The notes under the pieces: generated by a model
Seen by the model: only the letters and a program-made list of their open reading frames with translations
Databases searched by the model: none
What the model was told of the DNA's origin: nothing
Origin: ZCTH02-B3 sp036563895
GTDB lineage: Bacteria > Bacillota > Bacilli > Paenibacillales > Paenibacillaceae
Direction: 5' to 3'
DNA length: 23,684 nucleotides
NCBI GenBank assembly: GCA_036563895.1
Contig: DATCLN010000087.1
Location: 1-23,684 of the forward strand
Part shown: piece by piece, positions 6,896 to 15,002 of the stretch
How positions within the stretch are numbered: the first letter of the stretch is position 1
How the letters are laid out: each line of letters begins with the position of its first letter
Program-made: the position numbers and the translations under genes

Positions 6896-8116
6896 TCAGA
6901 ACCAGCGCTCTTCGCCCGCTCGCAGGGCGTCGGACCGCTCCGTTTCGGTCACCTCGATGGTTTCCGTGCCGGCCACGGCCTCCTGGATCAGCCGTTCCAT
7001 ATCCTCGCCAAGGCGGCGCTCCGCCCGTTCCACGATGCGCAGGTTCGGATTGGTCGCCGGCGATTTCGGCACGAACAGCGTGCAGCAGTCCTCGTAGGGC
7101 AGAATGGACGTCTCGTAGGTGCCGATCCGCTCCGCCATGCGGATGATGTCCAGTTTGTCCATGGCCACCAAGGGGCGCAAAATCGGCAGCGTGGCCGCCC
7201 GGCCGATGACGTTGATGCTGGCCAGCGTCTGGCTGGCCACCTGGCCGAGGCTTTCGCCGGTCACGAGGGCAAGAGCCCCGCTTTTTTCCGCCAGCCGCTC
7301 GGCGATGCGCAGCATGGCGCGGCGCATCAGGGTGACCATGAGGTGTTCGTAGCCCGTCCGGGCCAGGCGCGTCTGCAGTTCGGTGAACGGCACCACGTGC
7401 AGCTTCATGCGGCCGCCGTAATAGGCAAGCCGCTGCGCCAGGGCGACCACCTTTTCCTTCGACTGTTCGCTGGTGTACGGATAGCTGTGGAAGTGGACGG
7501 CTTCCAGCTCCAGCCCTTTGCGCATCATCATCCAGCCGGCCACGGGGCTGTCGATGCCCCCCGAGAGCAGCAACATGGCCTTGCCGTTCATGCCGAGGGG
7601 GAAGCCCCCGGCGGCGGGCACCGTCCGGCAATGGACGAAGGTGCCTTCCTCGCGGATTTCCACCTTGAGCTCCACTTCGGGCTGATGCACGTCCACCTTG
7701 AGATTCGGGGTGTTCCGCAGCACGTGGGCGCCGACCAGATGGTTCATTTCCCGGGAATCATGGGGAAACCCTTTGTACGCCCGCTTGACCGACACCTTGA
7801 ACGTCCGCGGCGGCGGGTCGACGGCGCGCATGACGGCGAGGGCCGCTTCGCGGATTTTGGCAAGTTCGTTTTCCGTGCGGATGGCCGGGCTGAAGGACAC
7901 GATGCCGAACACGTCCTTCAGCCGGTCCGCCACCTTTTCGAAGGATTCCCCGTTCAGCCGGATGTACAGGCGCCCGTAGGCCTTGTCGTAGGTGAGGCTT
8001 TGAAAAGACGCGAGGGCTTCCTTGACCCGCGCCAGCATGAGTTCCTCAAACCGGGTGCGGTTCCGCCCCTTGACCGTGATTTCCCCAAAACGCACAATGA
8101 TCCAGTCTTCCGTCAT
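6896..8116 (-). CDS. thiI: tRNA 4-thiouridine synthase ThiI (no rhodanese domain)
   Basis: This 406-residue cytoplasmic enzyme uses ATP to adenylate U8 of tRNA and adds sulfur to make 4-thiouridine. Its domains are an N-terminal ferredoxin-like part (residues 1-60), a THUMP domain (about 60-165), and a PP-loop ATPase domain with SGGIDSP at 185-191. The late motif YEDCCTLFVP holds Cys344 and Cys345, of which Cys344 is at the place of the sulfur-handling Cys of E. coli ThiI. The rhodanese domain of the enterobacterial protein is missing, as in Bacillus ThiI, so the sulfur must come straight from a dedicated desulfurase. That desulfurase is almost certainly the gene 11 bases upstream (8128-9288). 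The start ATG at 8116 follows GAAGGAGTC. Length is normal for the short form. Confidence 0.95.
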   Translation of the reverse strand: MTEDWIIVRFGEITVKGRNRTRFEELMLARVKEALASFQSLTYDKAYGRLYIRLNGESFEKVADRLKDVFGIVSFSPAIRTENELAKIREAALAVMRAVDPPPRTFKVSVKRAYKGFPHDSREMNHLVGAHVLRNTPNLKVDVHQPEVELKVEIREEGTFVHCRTVPAAGGFPLGMNGKAMLLLSGGIDSPVAGWMMMRKGLELEAVHFHSYPYTSEQSKEKVVALAQRLAYYGGRMKLHVVPFTELQTRLARTGYEHLMVTLMRRAMLRIAERLAEKSGALALVTGESLGQVASQTLASINVIGRAATLPILRPLVAMDKLDIIRMAERIGTYETSILPYEDCCTLFVPKSPATNPNLRIVERAERRLGEDMERLIQEAVAGTETIEVTETERSDALRAGEERWF

Positions 8117-8127
8117 ATCCGACTCCT

Positions 8128-9288
8128 TCAGCGCGTTTTCGCCAGCGGCTTCAGTTCCGCCACCGCTTGTTTCAGCCGTTCCAGGAGCAGCTCGACGGCC
8201 GTCTCGTCATGTTCGTCGCCCATGCTGATGCGGATGCTGCCCGCCGCCCGGGCGTCGTCAAACCCCATCGCCTTCAGCACGCGGCTCGGCTGGAGGCTCC
8301 GCGACGAGCAGGCGGATTGCGTCGACACGAGGATGCCGTTTTTCTCCAGCGTGTGCACCAGCACCTCCGGACGCATGCCCGGATACGACAGATTGACGAT
8401 GTGCGGCGCCTGCAGCTCCTCGCGCTCGGATCCGTTGTAGACCAGTTCGGGAATTTCCCGCACGCCTTCAAGGATGCGCCGGCGCAGCGCCCGCCAGCGG
8501 GCCCGCCGTTCCTCCGCCCCTTCCATCGCAAGGCGGAGCGCCTGCGCGGCGGCGACGATGCCGGGCACATTGGGCGTGCCGCTGCGCATGCCGTGTTCCT
8601 GTCCGCCGCCGGCGTTAAGGGGTGCCAGCCGGACGCCTTCGCGGACCAGCAGGAACCCGACGCCTTTCGGACCGCGGAATTTGTGGGCCGAACCGGTGTA
8701 CAGGTCGACGCCCCAATCCTTCCAGGCGACGGGAATCTTGGCGATGGCCTGTACGCCGTCGACGTGGAAGCGCACATGGGGGCAGTCGGCGAGCGCCTCG
8801 CCGATTTCGCGGATCGGCTGGATGGCTCCCGTCTCGTTGTTCACGTGCATGATGCTGACCAGCACCGTGTCGTCCCGCACCGCCGCGCGGACCTGCTCGG
8901 GAGATACGCGGCCGTCCCGGTCCACCGGCACCACCGTCACCGCCACCCCCGCCTCTTCCAGCTGCCTGACGCATTGGTAAACGGAGGCGTGCTCCACCGC
9001 CGAGGTGACGATATGCTTTCGCTTTCTGCCGACGCTGCCCACGATGCCCTTGATGGCCAGGTTGTTGCTTTCCGTGCCGCCGGAGGTGAACACCACTTCC
9101 TGCGGCTTGGCGCCCAGCCATTCGGCGACGGACGCCCGCGCCCGTTCCACCAGCTTCAGGGCCTCGCCGCCCGCCCGGTGCAGCGAACCGGGATTGGCGT
9201 AGTGCGCCGCCATCACTTCGGCCATCGTGCGGATGACCTGTTCATGGGGCGGGGTGGAAGCGCTGTGATCGAAATAGAGCGTCTGCAT
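8128..9288 (-). CDS. cysteine desulfurase (NifS/IscS family, NifZ-like partner of ThiI)
   Basis: This 386-residue PLP enzyme converts cysteine to alanine and carries the sulfur as a persulfide. Visible features are FDHSASTPP at the N-terminus, GGTESNNLAI at 70-79, His100 in VEHASV, and the PLP lysine Lys203 in TGSAHKFRGPKGVG. The catalytic Cys327 lies in STQSACSSRS, followed by PSRVLKAMG. The start is taken as ATG 9288 (MQTLYFDH), eight bases from GGTGG; an ATG two codons upstream would sit too close to it. It is followed after 11 bases by thiI, the same pairing as Bacillus nifZ-thiI, where the desulfurase feeds ThiI directly. That supports a tRNA-thiolation role rather than general Fe-S assembly. 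No iscU or sufU is seen next to it. Confidence 0.93.
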   Translation of the reverse strand: MQTLYFDHSASTPPHEQVIRTMAEVMAAHYANPGSLHRAGGEALKLVERARASVAEWLGAKPQEVVFTSGGTESNNLAIKGIVGSVGRKRKHIVTSAVEHASVYQCVRQLEEAGVAVTVVPVDRDGRVSPEQVRAAVRDDTVLVSIMHVNNETGAIQPIREIGEALADCPHVRFHVDGVQAIAKIPVAWKDWGVDLYTGSAHKFRGPKGVGFLLVREGVRLAPLNAGGGQEHGMRSGTPNVPGIVAAAQALRLAMEGAEERRARWRALRRRILEGVREIPELVYNGSEREELQAPHIVNLSYPGMRPEVLVHTLEKNGILVSTQSACSSRSLQPSRVLKAMGFDDARAAGSIRISMGDEHDETAVELLLERLKQAVAELKPLAKTR

Positions 9289-9329
9289 CCCCATCGCCAC
9301 CTTTCGTTCATTGCCTTTCGCGCCGGCCA

Positions 9330-9368
9330 AAAGAAAAAGACCAACGCGGGCGGCGCGCGGACCGCCCG
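9330..9368 (-). terminator. possible terminator after the lytic transglycosylase gene
   Basis: On the minus strand CGGGCGG (9362-9368) pairs with CCGCCCG (9347-9353). The T-rich run TCTTTTTCTTTT (about 9329-9340) begins only after several intervening bases. It lies 29 bases past the stop at 9397 and before the desulfurase gene. The distance between stem and T-run makes it a moderate candidate. Confidence 0.4.
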
Positions 9369-9396
9369 TTTGATCCCTTGCATCCGTCCGCCTGCG

Positions 9397-10080
9397 TCAG
9401 AACGGCCTCATGTATCGGAGCACCTTGCCGATGTACGCCTGCGTTTCCTCCGGCAGTTCGGACCAGCGCGCGGATACTTCGCCGTCGGTCGTCAGCCCGA
9501 GCCTGTCCACCAGGCCGGGTCCGGCGTTATAGGCGGCCAGCGCGGGCAGCAGATTGCCGTCGTATTTGCGGAGCAGCCAGGACAGGAAACGGGTTCCCCC
9601 GTCGATGTTTTGCCGCGGATCGAAGGGATCGGTCACGCCCAGCCATTTCGCCGTGTCGTCCATGAGCTGCATCAGCCCTTTGGCGCCCGCGGGAGACACG
9701 GCGTCGTGCCGGAAGGAAGATTCGACGCGGATGACCGCTCGGATCAACGCGGGATCGACTCCGTACCGGGCGGACGCCTCCAGGATCATGGATTCATAGG
9801 ACGATCCGTCCGATGCGGACCCGGACGGATGGTGCGCCGAAGCTTCCGGGTTCAGCCAGGCTTCGAAGACGGGAAGCGGCACCGGCAACGGTCCCGCGGC
9901 CGGCTTCGGGCTTCCGGACAGCAGACGGGCCAGCTCCGCGGCGAAAGAAGCCGATTCCGCGCCGGCCGGAAGCGAAAGCATACCGGAAAAGGGATCGGCC
10001 GTCTTCTGCTCCCCGGGCCATGCCGTCCAACGGGCCATCAACATTTCCTTCACCAGCCGGGGATCCATCGAAGCGTTCAT
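9397..10080 (-). CDS. lytic transglycosylase (SLT/goose-lysozyme-like domain)
   Basis: This 227-residue protein has a C-terminal SLT domain (about residues 95-215) of the family that cleaves peptidoglycan to 1,6-anhydromuramyl products. Motifs are the catalytic Glu120 in RVESSFRHDA, SPAGAKGLMQLM at 129-140, and AAYNAGPG at 182-189. The first 90 residues are Pro/Ala/Ser-rich linker. No signal peptide or membrane anchor is seen at the chosen start (ATG 10080, ten bases after GGAGGG) or in the extension upstream to 10146. It resembles B. subtilis YjbJ, which is also short. Export would need a non-classical route, or the true N-terminus lies elsewhere. It is transcribed alone, away from the divergent S8 protease gene. 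Confidence 0.88.
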   Translation of the reverse strand: MNASMDPRLVKEMLMARWTAWPGEQKTADPFSGMLSLPAGAESASFAAELARLLSGSPKPAAGPLPVPLPVFEAWLNPEASAHHPSGSASDGSSYESMILEASARYGVDPALIRAVIRVESSFRHDAVSPAGAKGLMQLMDDTAKWLGVTDPFDPRQNIDGGTRFLSWLLRKYDGNLLPALAAYNAGPGLVDRLGLTTDGEVSARWSELPEETQAYIGKVLRYMRPF

Positions 10081-10269
10081 GCCCGCGCATCCCTCCACTC
10101 CCGCGATCTGCCCGTCTTTTCCCATTCTATCACAAAATCCTATCACAAACGGCGCGGAAACGGAAACGGTACCGCGGGGTAACGCGGGAAAAGAAGCTTT
10201 GCATATTTTGAACGGTTCTCCAGCACGCTATAAGCGACCAAGCGTCTTTTTTGAGGAGGGAGGGTCCCC

Positions 10270-12222
10270 ATGCGCCGCCGACAGCGCCGCAGGGCGGCCG
10301 TGTTCGTCGCCGTTTTCGCCGCCGCCGCATTTCTCGTCGTTCCTTTTCTGGTTCCCGCTCCGTTGCAGTTCGGCCTGAAACCCGGCACGACCGACGGGAC
10401 GGTTCGGCATCCGGACGCCGGAGGCGAAGCCGCGTACAAAATGCAAACGGTCGGCCGCGACATGGAACTGACCGAACGGCTGTGCCGCCTGCAGTGCGAA
10501 GCCGCCGCCGTCCGCTGGCTGCGGGAAACCGCCGCCCTGCCGGAGAAGACGCGCCTGGAACGGCTGCGCCGCGTCCGGCGGGAACATCCCGAATGGGTAA
10601 CGGCCGCGTGGATCGCTTCCGGGCGCTCCGGGCGCACGCTGACGGACGGGCGCGATCCCGCTGCGCTGCCCGCTCCGGGCCGCGGATACTGGAACACCGT
10701 TCACAGGACCGTGCGCCGCGGCAAAACCGCGCAATCCCCATCCTTTCTCCTCGGGGGCGTTCCGCACTTCATCGCCGGCATCCCCGACCCGCAGGGCCGC
10801 TCCGGCGGCATGATCCTGCTGGTGGCGGCGGACGTCGTCCGCGAAGTGGAGCGCAGCCAGCGCCGCAACATGCGGCTGGTGCCGTATCCGGAGGAAGGCC
10901 GCTACCGGATCGAATCCGTCCGGCCGGAAGACTTGCGGGATACCACCGTGCGCGAAGGAGAGGACAACGGGGGCGTCAGCCACTACACGGTGGACGAAGT
11001 GGTGGTCAAGTTCCGGCGGCCTCTGCGGGATGAAGAAATCCTCGACCTGCGCCGGAAACTGGGCCTGACAGTGGTCCGAAAGGCCGGCCGCCTCGGGGCG
11101 GTGTACGTGTTCCGGTCGCGCGACAAAACCGCCAGGGAACTGATGGCCTATTTCAAGGAAAATTGGAACCCGGTCTACGTCGAGCCGCACTACCTGTATC
11201 TGACCAACAGGAGACGTGTCCGGGCGCAGGCGCAGGCGGACGGCGGCATTACCCCCAATGACACGTACTACGCCGCCTACCAATGGAATCTGCCGGCCAT
11301 CGCCACGGAGCGGGGCTGGAACCTGACGCGGGGAAGCGACGACATAGTCGTGGCGGTGATCGACACCGGCGTTCAGGCCGACCATCCCGACCTCAAGGGC
11401 CGCCTGACGGAAGGCTGCAACGTCATCAACCCCGGCGAGCCGCCCGAGGACGACGTCGGGCACGGCACCCACGTGGCCGGCATCATCGCCGCCACCGTCA
11501 ACAACGCGGAAGGCGTCGCCGGCATGACCTGGTACACGAAAATCATGCCGATCAAGGCCCTGGACGGCACGGGGACGGGTTCCACCTATTCGGTGGCCGA
11601 GGCGATCCTGTGGGCGACCGACCACGGCGCCGACGTCATCAACCTGAGCCTCGGCAATTACGCGGAGGCGGCGTTCCTGCACGACGCCATCCGGTACGCC
11701 GTCGGGCGCGGGGTCCTGGTCGTCGCGGCCAGCGGCAACGACAACACCGACCAGCCGGGGTACCCGGCCGCCTATCCGGAAGTGCTGGCGGTGGCCGCCA
11801 CCGACCCGGACACGGGGCGGGCCTACTTTTCCAATTACGGCGACTACATCGACCTGGCGGCGCCGGGCACGAACATTCCCAGCACCTATCCCGGGGGGCG
11901 CTACGCCGCCCTTTCCGGTACCTCGATGGCGTCCCCGCACGTGGCCGCGCTGATCGCGCTGGTGCGCGCGGTGAACCCCGCCCTGACGCCGGAGGAAATC
12001 GCGGACCTGCTGCGCGGGACGGCCACCGACCTGGGCTCGCCGGGCCCGGACCCGGAATTCGGCCATGGCGTCATCGATGTCAGACGGGCGCTGGAACAGG
12101 CCGCAGGCATGACGGCCGCCAGCGAGGAAGCCGGGGCGGCCGGGCGCGGCGAATGGCAGGACGGGTTGCGGCGGATCGTGCGGACCGTCCTTTCCCTGCT
12201 CGCGCCGGCCGGGGACAGGTAG
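10270..12222 (+). CDS. membrane-anchored or secreted subtilisin-like (S8) serine protease with long N-terminal region
   Basis: This 650-residue protease begins with a basic stretch and one hydrophobic helix (residues 9-33) that could be a signal peptide or an anchor. Residues 60-200 form an unassigned region that includes a strand-rich GGVPHFIAGIPDP...GGMILLVAADVV stretch reminiscent of extracellular Cache-like sensors. Residues 236-312 (YTVDEVVVKF...VYVEPHYLYL) match the fervidolysin-type propeptide. The S8 domain spans about 330-610. Its catalytic triad is Asp365 (VIDTG), His398 (GHGTHVAG) and Ser552 (GTSMASPH), with oxyanion Asn490 (ASGND). The start ATG at 10270 follows GGAGGGAGGG. The C-terminal 40 residues end in a short amphipathic or hydrophobic stretch. 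It has no partner gene beside it. All catalytic residues are present, so an active enzyme is expected. Confidence 0.93.
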   Translation: MRRRQRRRAAVFVAVFAAAAFLVVPFLVPAPLQFGLKPGTTDGTVRHPDAGGEAAYKMQTVGRDMELTERLCRLQCEAAAVRWLRETAALPEKTRLERLRRVRREHPEWVTAAWIASGRSGRTLTDGRDPAALPAPGRGYWNTVHRTVRRGKTAQSPSFLLGGVPHFIAGIPDPQGRSGGMILLVAADVVREVERSQRRNMRLVPYPEEGRYRIESVRPEDLRDTTVREGEDNGGVSHYTVDEVVVKFRRPLRDEEILDLRRKLGLTVVRKAGRLGAVYVFRSRDKTARELMAYFKENWNPVYVEPHYLYLTNRRRVRAQAQADGGITPNDTYYAAYQWNLPAIATERGWNLTRGSDDIVVAVIDTGVQADHPDLKGRLTEGCNVINPGEPPEDDVGHGTHVAGIIAATVNNAEGVAGMTWYTKIMPIKALDGTGTGSTYSVAEAILWATDHGADVINLSLGNYAEAAFLHDAIRYAVGRGVLVVAASGNDNTDQPGYPAAYPEVLAVAATDPDTGRAYFSNYGDYIDLAAPGTNIPSTYPGGRYAALSGTSMASPHVAALIALVRAVNPALTPEEIADLLRGTATDLGSPGPDPEFGHGVIDVRRALEQAAGMTAASEEAGAAGRGEWQDGLRRIVRTVLSLLAPAGDR

Positions 12223-12257
12223 CCGCCGCTCCGGCCGGCAAACGCGCTCCCCAAACG

Positions 12258-12290
12258 AAAAACCCGCAAAGCTTTCGCCTTGCGGGTTTC
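12258..12290 (-). terminator. rho-independent terminator of rnpB (also faces the S8 protease gene)
   Basis: A perfect 10-bp stem, AAACCCGCAA (12260-12269) with TTGCGGGTTT (12280-12289). The long T-tract (TTTTTCG) lies on the minus-strand side, so it serves rnpB best. The plus-strand side has only three Ts, but it lies 36 bases after the protease stop and may also stop that transcript. Confidence 0.85.
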
Positions 12291-12311
12291 ATGAGGCGTG
12301 ATGATAGGTCA

Positions 12312-12733
12312 GCCGGAAAGTTTGCCATAAGCCGGGTTCTGTTCTTCCGGTGGTATCGCGGACGGCGGCTGCCGTCCTCCCACGTATGGAAGCGACAATC
12401 ATCTTTCTGGGCCGGCCATTACTGGACGGCTCTAGCGACCAACCCGAACGCACCCCGGGCCAGGGTCGCGGCCGCACGGGCCGCTGCGTTCCTTTTTGGT
12501 CTTGCTCCGGGTGGGGTTTACCAGGAACAAAGTCGCCAGTGTTCCTCGTGGTCTCTTACACCACGGTTCCACCCTTGCCTGTGCCGCCCGAAGGCGGCCA
12601 TCGGCGGTCCATTTCTGTGGGACTTTCCTTCGGCTCGCGCCGACTGGATGTTATCCAGCACCCTGCCCTGTGGAGCCCGGACTTTCCTCCCGCGGTCCAA
12701 AGCCGCGAGCGATTGTCTGTCAAACTTTCCGGC
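12312..12733 (-). ncRNA. rnpB: RNase P RNA, class A-type
   Basis: This is the catalytic RNA of RNase P, which matures the 5' ends of tRNAs. The ends are defined by the P1 helix: GCCGGAAAGTTTG at the 5' end (12721-12733) is exactly complementary to CAAACTTTCCGGC at the 3' end (12312-12324). Conserved blocks on the minus strand are GAGGAAAGTCCGGGCTCC, CAGGGTGCTGGATAACATCC, CCCACAGAAATGG, the GTAAGAGACCACG block, GGTAAACCCC, and AGAACCCGGCTTA near the 3' end. The GGATAAC and ACAGAAA blocks and the overall length (about 422 nt) fit the ancestral class A fold rather than the Bacillus-type class B. Promoter and terminator are both visible. Confidence 0.95.
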
Positions 12734-12745
12734 GTCGTAAATTTC

Positions 12746-12774
12746 ATTATATCCCGGCCGCCTCCGAAACGCAA
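12746..12774 (-). promoter_or_regulatory. promoter of rnpB
   Basis: On the minus strand a consensus TATAAT (12746-12751) lies 17 bases downstream of TTGCGT (12769-12774). The predicted start is near 12739, a few bases before the P1 helix of rnpB. Confidence 0.75.
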
Positions 12775-12836
12775 CGGAAACTGCTGGTTTCGCACCCGCG
12801 CCGCCGGCGCCCCGGCCCGCCGGAGGAAATAACGCC

Positions 12837-13010
12837 AAAAGTGCATTTATTTTTGCGTGAAAACGGGTTTCCCGAAAAAATAAATGTATTTTGTACATCT
12901 AAATTGGAAAATGTTGTGAGGTTTCGGGAAATCCTCGCGAAAATAAATGCACTTTTGTCCTAAATGGGCCCAATCCGCCATGAAAACGGGAAAATAAATG
13001 TATTTTTGTC
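12837..13010. repeat. cluster of four AT-rich intergenic repeat units (locus A)
   Basis: In a GC-rich genome this stretch is strikingly AT-rich. It has four copies of a core close to GAAAATAAATGCACTTTTGT: one inverted (12837-12857) and three direct (12874-12894, 12936-12960, 12988-13010). The first two form an imperfect palindrome around AAAACGGGTTTCCC, so a transcript could fold into a long A-U stem. Each core neighbours a CGGG/CCCG-type block. The same unit recurs at 19350-19437. It lies between yqfO (stop 13099) and the rnpB promoter. No open frame is credible here. Confidence 0.75.
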
Positions 13011-13065
13011 TTTATTGCCGTGACGGACCACGTTGGACCGCGACGGACCGCCCCGAACCGACCGG

Positions 13066-13084
13066 GCCCGCCCTGACGGCGGGC
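13066..13084. other. GC-rich hairpin downstream of yqfO
   Basis: GCCCGCC and GGCGGGC form a perfect 7-bp stem with a five-base loop, 15 bases after the yqfO stop. No T-tract follows on the minus strand, so it is not a classical terminator, though it could still stabilise the 3' end. Confidence 0.4.
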
Positions 13085-13098
13085 ACGCCATGCGCAAA

Positions 13099-14220
13099 TT
13101 ACGCGACGCGGAAGGGATCCCTTTCCGCGGAGGAGGCGATCACCTCGGTGGCGTAACCCTCGGCGGCCAGCCGTTCCCGCAGCCAGGCGGCCAGGCGGGA
13201 TTTGAAGATTTTCTCCGCGTGGTGGCCGGGGTCGACGACGGCCAGTCCGGACGCTTCGGCGTCCATGGCCGTGTGGTAGTCGATATCGCCGGCGACCAGC
13301 ACGTCGGCGCCCGCGTGCAGGGCCTTGTGCAGGTACCGGCCGCCGGAACCGCCCACCACCGCAACTTTGCGCACCCGCCGCGACTCATGACCGACGACCC
13401 GGACAAACGGCACCTCCAGGGCCCGCTTCACCCGTTCCGCGAACGCCTCCAGCGTCTCCGCCTCCGGCAGGACGCCGATCCGGCCGATGCCGACGGAGCG
13501 TCCCTGCACTTCAAGGGGATATACGTCGTAGGCCACTTCTTCATACGGATGCGCCCGCAGCATGGATTCAATCACCGGCTGCAGCGCGCTGCCCGGCACC
13601 ACCGTTTCGATGCGGACTTCCTCGACCTTCTCCAGTTCCCCCTGACGGCCGATGAACGGATCCGTTCCTTCCAGCGGCATGAACGTGCCGATGCCGTCGA
13701 TGTTGAAACTGCAATGGCTGTAGTTGCCGATGTGGCCGGCGCCCGCCGCAAACAGGGCGTCGCGCACCGCGTCCTGGTGGGTGCGCGGCACGAACACCGC
13801 CAGCTTGAACAGCCGTTCGCTGTGCACCGGATCAAGCACCCGGCAATCGGCAAGGCCGAGCGCTTCCGCCATCCAGTCGTTGATGCCGCCTTCGGCCGCG
13901 TCCAGGTTGGTATGCATCACATAGACGGCGATGTCGCGCTTCAAAAGCTTGGCGGCCACGGCCCCCTGCGGGCTGTCGGTCTTCAGATGGCCGAGCGGCC
14001 GGAAAATGAAGGCGTGATGCGCCACGATGAGCCCGGCGCCCAGCTCCGCCGCTTCCTCCGCGACGGCGGACGTGACGTCCAGGGCGACCAGCACCCGGCG
14101 CACCTCCCGGTTCGCCGAGCCGACCTGAAGGCCGATCCTCTCCCTGTCATCCGGCACCGCGTAATGCCGGGGAGCCAATTGTTCCAGCATGCGGATGATC
14201 ACGTCTCCGCGGGCAAACAT
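13099..14220 (-). CDS. yqfO: Nif3-like dinuclear metal-center protein YqfO
   Basis: This 373-residue protein belongs to the NIF3/YbgI/DUF34 family, whose hexameric members bind two metal ions per subunit. The metal ligands can be seen: His68-His69 in IVAHHAFIF, Asp107 in MHTNLDAAEGG, and His333/His334 with Glu336 in VVDPGHHAEKI. The central insertion (about residues 130-235, FVPRTHQDAVRDALFAAGAGHIGNY) is the PII-like domain typical of the long Firmicute form. The length equals that of B. subtilis YqfO. The start is ATG at 14220 behind GGGAGGT; it overlaps the end of trmK by 22 bases, indicating translational coupling. Biochemical role is unsettled (GTP cyclohydrolase-like and other proposals). 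It is the last gene of the membrane protein-trmK-yqfO unit. Confidence 0.95.
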   Translation of the reverse strand: MFARGDVIIRMLEQLAPRHYAVPDDRERIGLQVGSANREVRRVLVALDVTSAVAEEAAELGAGLIVAHHAFIFRPLGHLKTDSPQGAVAAKLLKRDIAVYVMHTNLDAAEGGINDWMAEALGLADCRVLDPVHSERLFKLAVFVPRTHQDAVRDALFAAGAGHIGNYSHCSFNIDGIGTFMPLEGTDPFIGRQGELEKVEEVRIETVVPGSALQPVIESMLRAHPYEEVAYDVYPLEVQGRSVGIGRIGVLPEAETLEAFAERVKRALEVPFVRVVGHESRRVRKVAVVGGSGGRYLHKALHAGADVLVAGDIDYHTAMDAEASGLAVVDPGHHAEKIFKSRLAAWLRERLAAEGYATEVIASSAERDPFRVA

Positions 14221-15002
14221 GCCAATACCTCCCGAATCAGGCGCGCTTCCGTCTCCAGGCTTTCCGCCTTGCGCGCCGCTTCCGGCGAAGCGGAACGCGC
14301 CAGCTGGCGGACGACGCGCTCCCGCTTGGCCGCTTCCGTTTCCCACAGCCGCCGGAAAACCGCGTCCGGCCGCCTGAGCAGCAGCGGCCCCATTTTGTGC
14401 AGCAGCCAAAGGGGAATTTCCGGCATGCGGGGAGCCAGGACGGCGGGGTCGTACAGCTCGCGGTTCCGCCGTTCCGCTTCCGCGCCGTCCGGCAGCTTCA
14501 CGGCCTTGAGCAGCGTATAGATGACGCCGCCTTCCTCCACGAGGCGCTCCGCGTCCAGCACCCAACCGTGCGCCGCCAGCCACTCCCGCACCGCGTCTTC
14601 CGCTCCCTGCGGGCCCAGCAGAAGGATGCGGACGCCTTCCAGCTTCGTCCCGCCCGCCTCCAGAATGCGGACGATTTGCGCGCCGCCCAGACCGGCGATG
14701 CATATGGTATCCGCTTCTCCGGGCGCCAAAACGGACAGCCCGTCCCCCTGGCGCACGGAAACGACGCCGCCCGCGCCGGCGGCTTCCACCTGCCGCCGCG
14801 CCGCCCGGACGGGGCCGGGGCGCAGATCACCCGCCACCGCGGCGGCGACGCGGCCGATTAAGGCCAGGTAAACCGGCAGCAGCGCATGGTCGGTTCCGAT
14901 ATCCGCGAAACGGGCTCCCTCCGGCACCCATTCGGCCAGGGCGGCCAGCCGCCGGGAAAGCTTCGGCAGGGACGCCGGACCGCCCGCGGGTTTGTTCTCC
15001 AT
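14199..15002 (-). CDS. trmK: tRNA (adenine-22-N1)-methyltransferase TrmK
   Basis: This 267-residue SAM-dependent enzyme methylates A22 in the D-loop of tRNAs. A Rossmann-fold methyltransferase domain occupies the first 170 residues. SAM motif I is ADIGTDHALLPVYL (33-46), the acidic motif II region is AGDLRPGPVRAARR, and the motif IV region is ICIAGLGGAQI (100-110). A C-terminal helical (coiled-coil-like) domain follows, with AAKRERVVRQLARSASPEAA. The start ATG (15000-15002) directly follows the TGA of the upstream membrane-protein gene (TGAATG), and its 3' end overlaps yqfO. This sigA-trmK-yqfO order is conserved in Firmicutes (yqfN-yqfO in B. subtilis), here with one extra gene in between. 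The residues look intact. Confidence 0.95.
   Translation of the reverse strand: MENKPAGGPASLPKLSRRLAALAEWVPEGARFADIGTDHALLPVYLALIGRVAAAVAGDLRPGPVRAARRQVEAAGAGGVVSVRQGDGLSVLAPGEADTICIAGLGGAQIVRILEAGGTKLEGVRILLLGPQGAEDAVREWLAAHGWVLDAERLVEEGGVIYTLLKAVKLPDGAEAERRNRELYDPAVLAPRMPEIPLWLLHKMGPLLLRRPDAVFRRLWETEAAKRERVVRQLARSASPEAARKAESLETEARLIREVLACLPAET

Noticed and set aside
8167..10182. Long plus-strand open frame opposite the desulfurase and transglycosylase genes
   Set aside because: Its translation is Arg/His/Gln-rich without domains, and it exactly mirrors two well-supported minus-strand genes. High GC creates such antisense frames.
10228..12066. 612-codon minus-strand open frame opposite the S8 protease
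   Set aside because: The protease frame has the full catalytic triad and an RBS; the antisense frame has neither motifs nor a start signal.
12837..13010. CRISPR array
   Set aside because: The repeats are irregular in spacing and orientation, too short, and lack equal-length spacers or cas genes.
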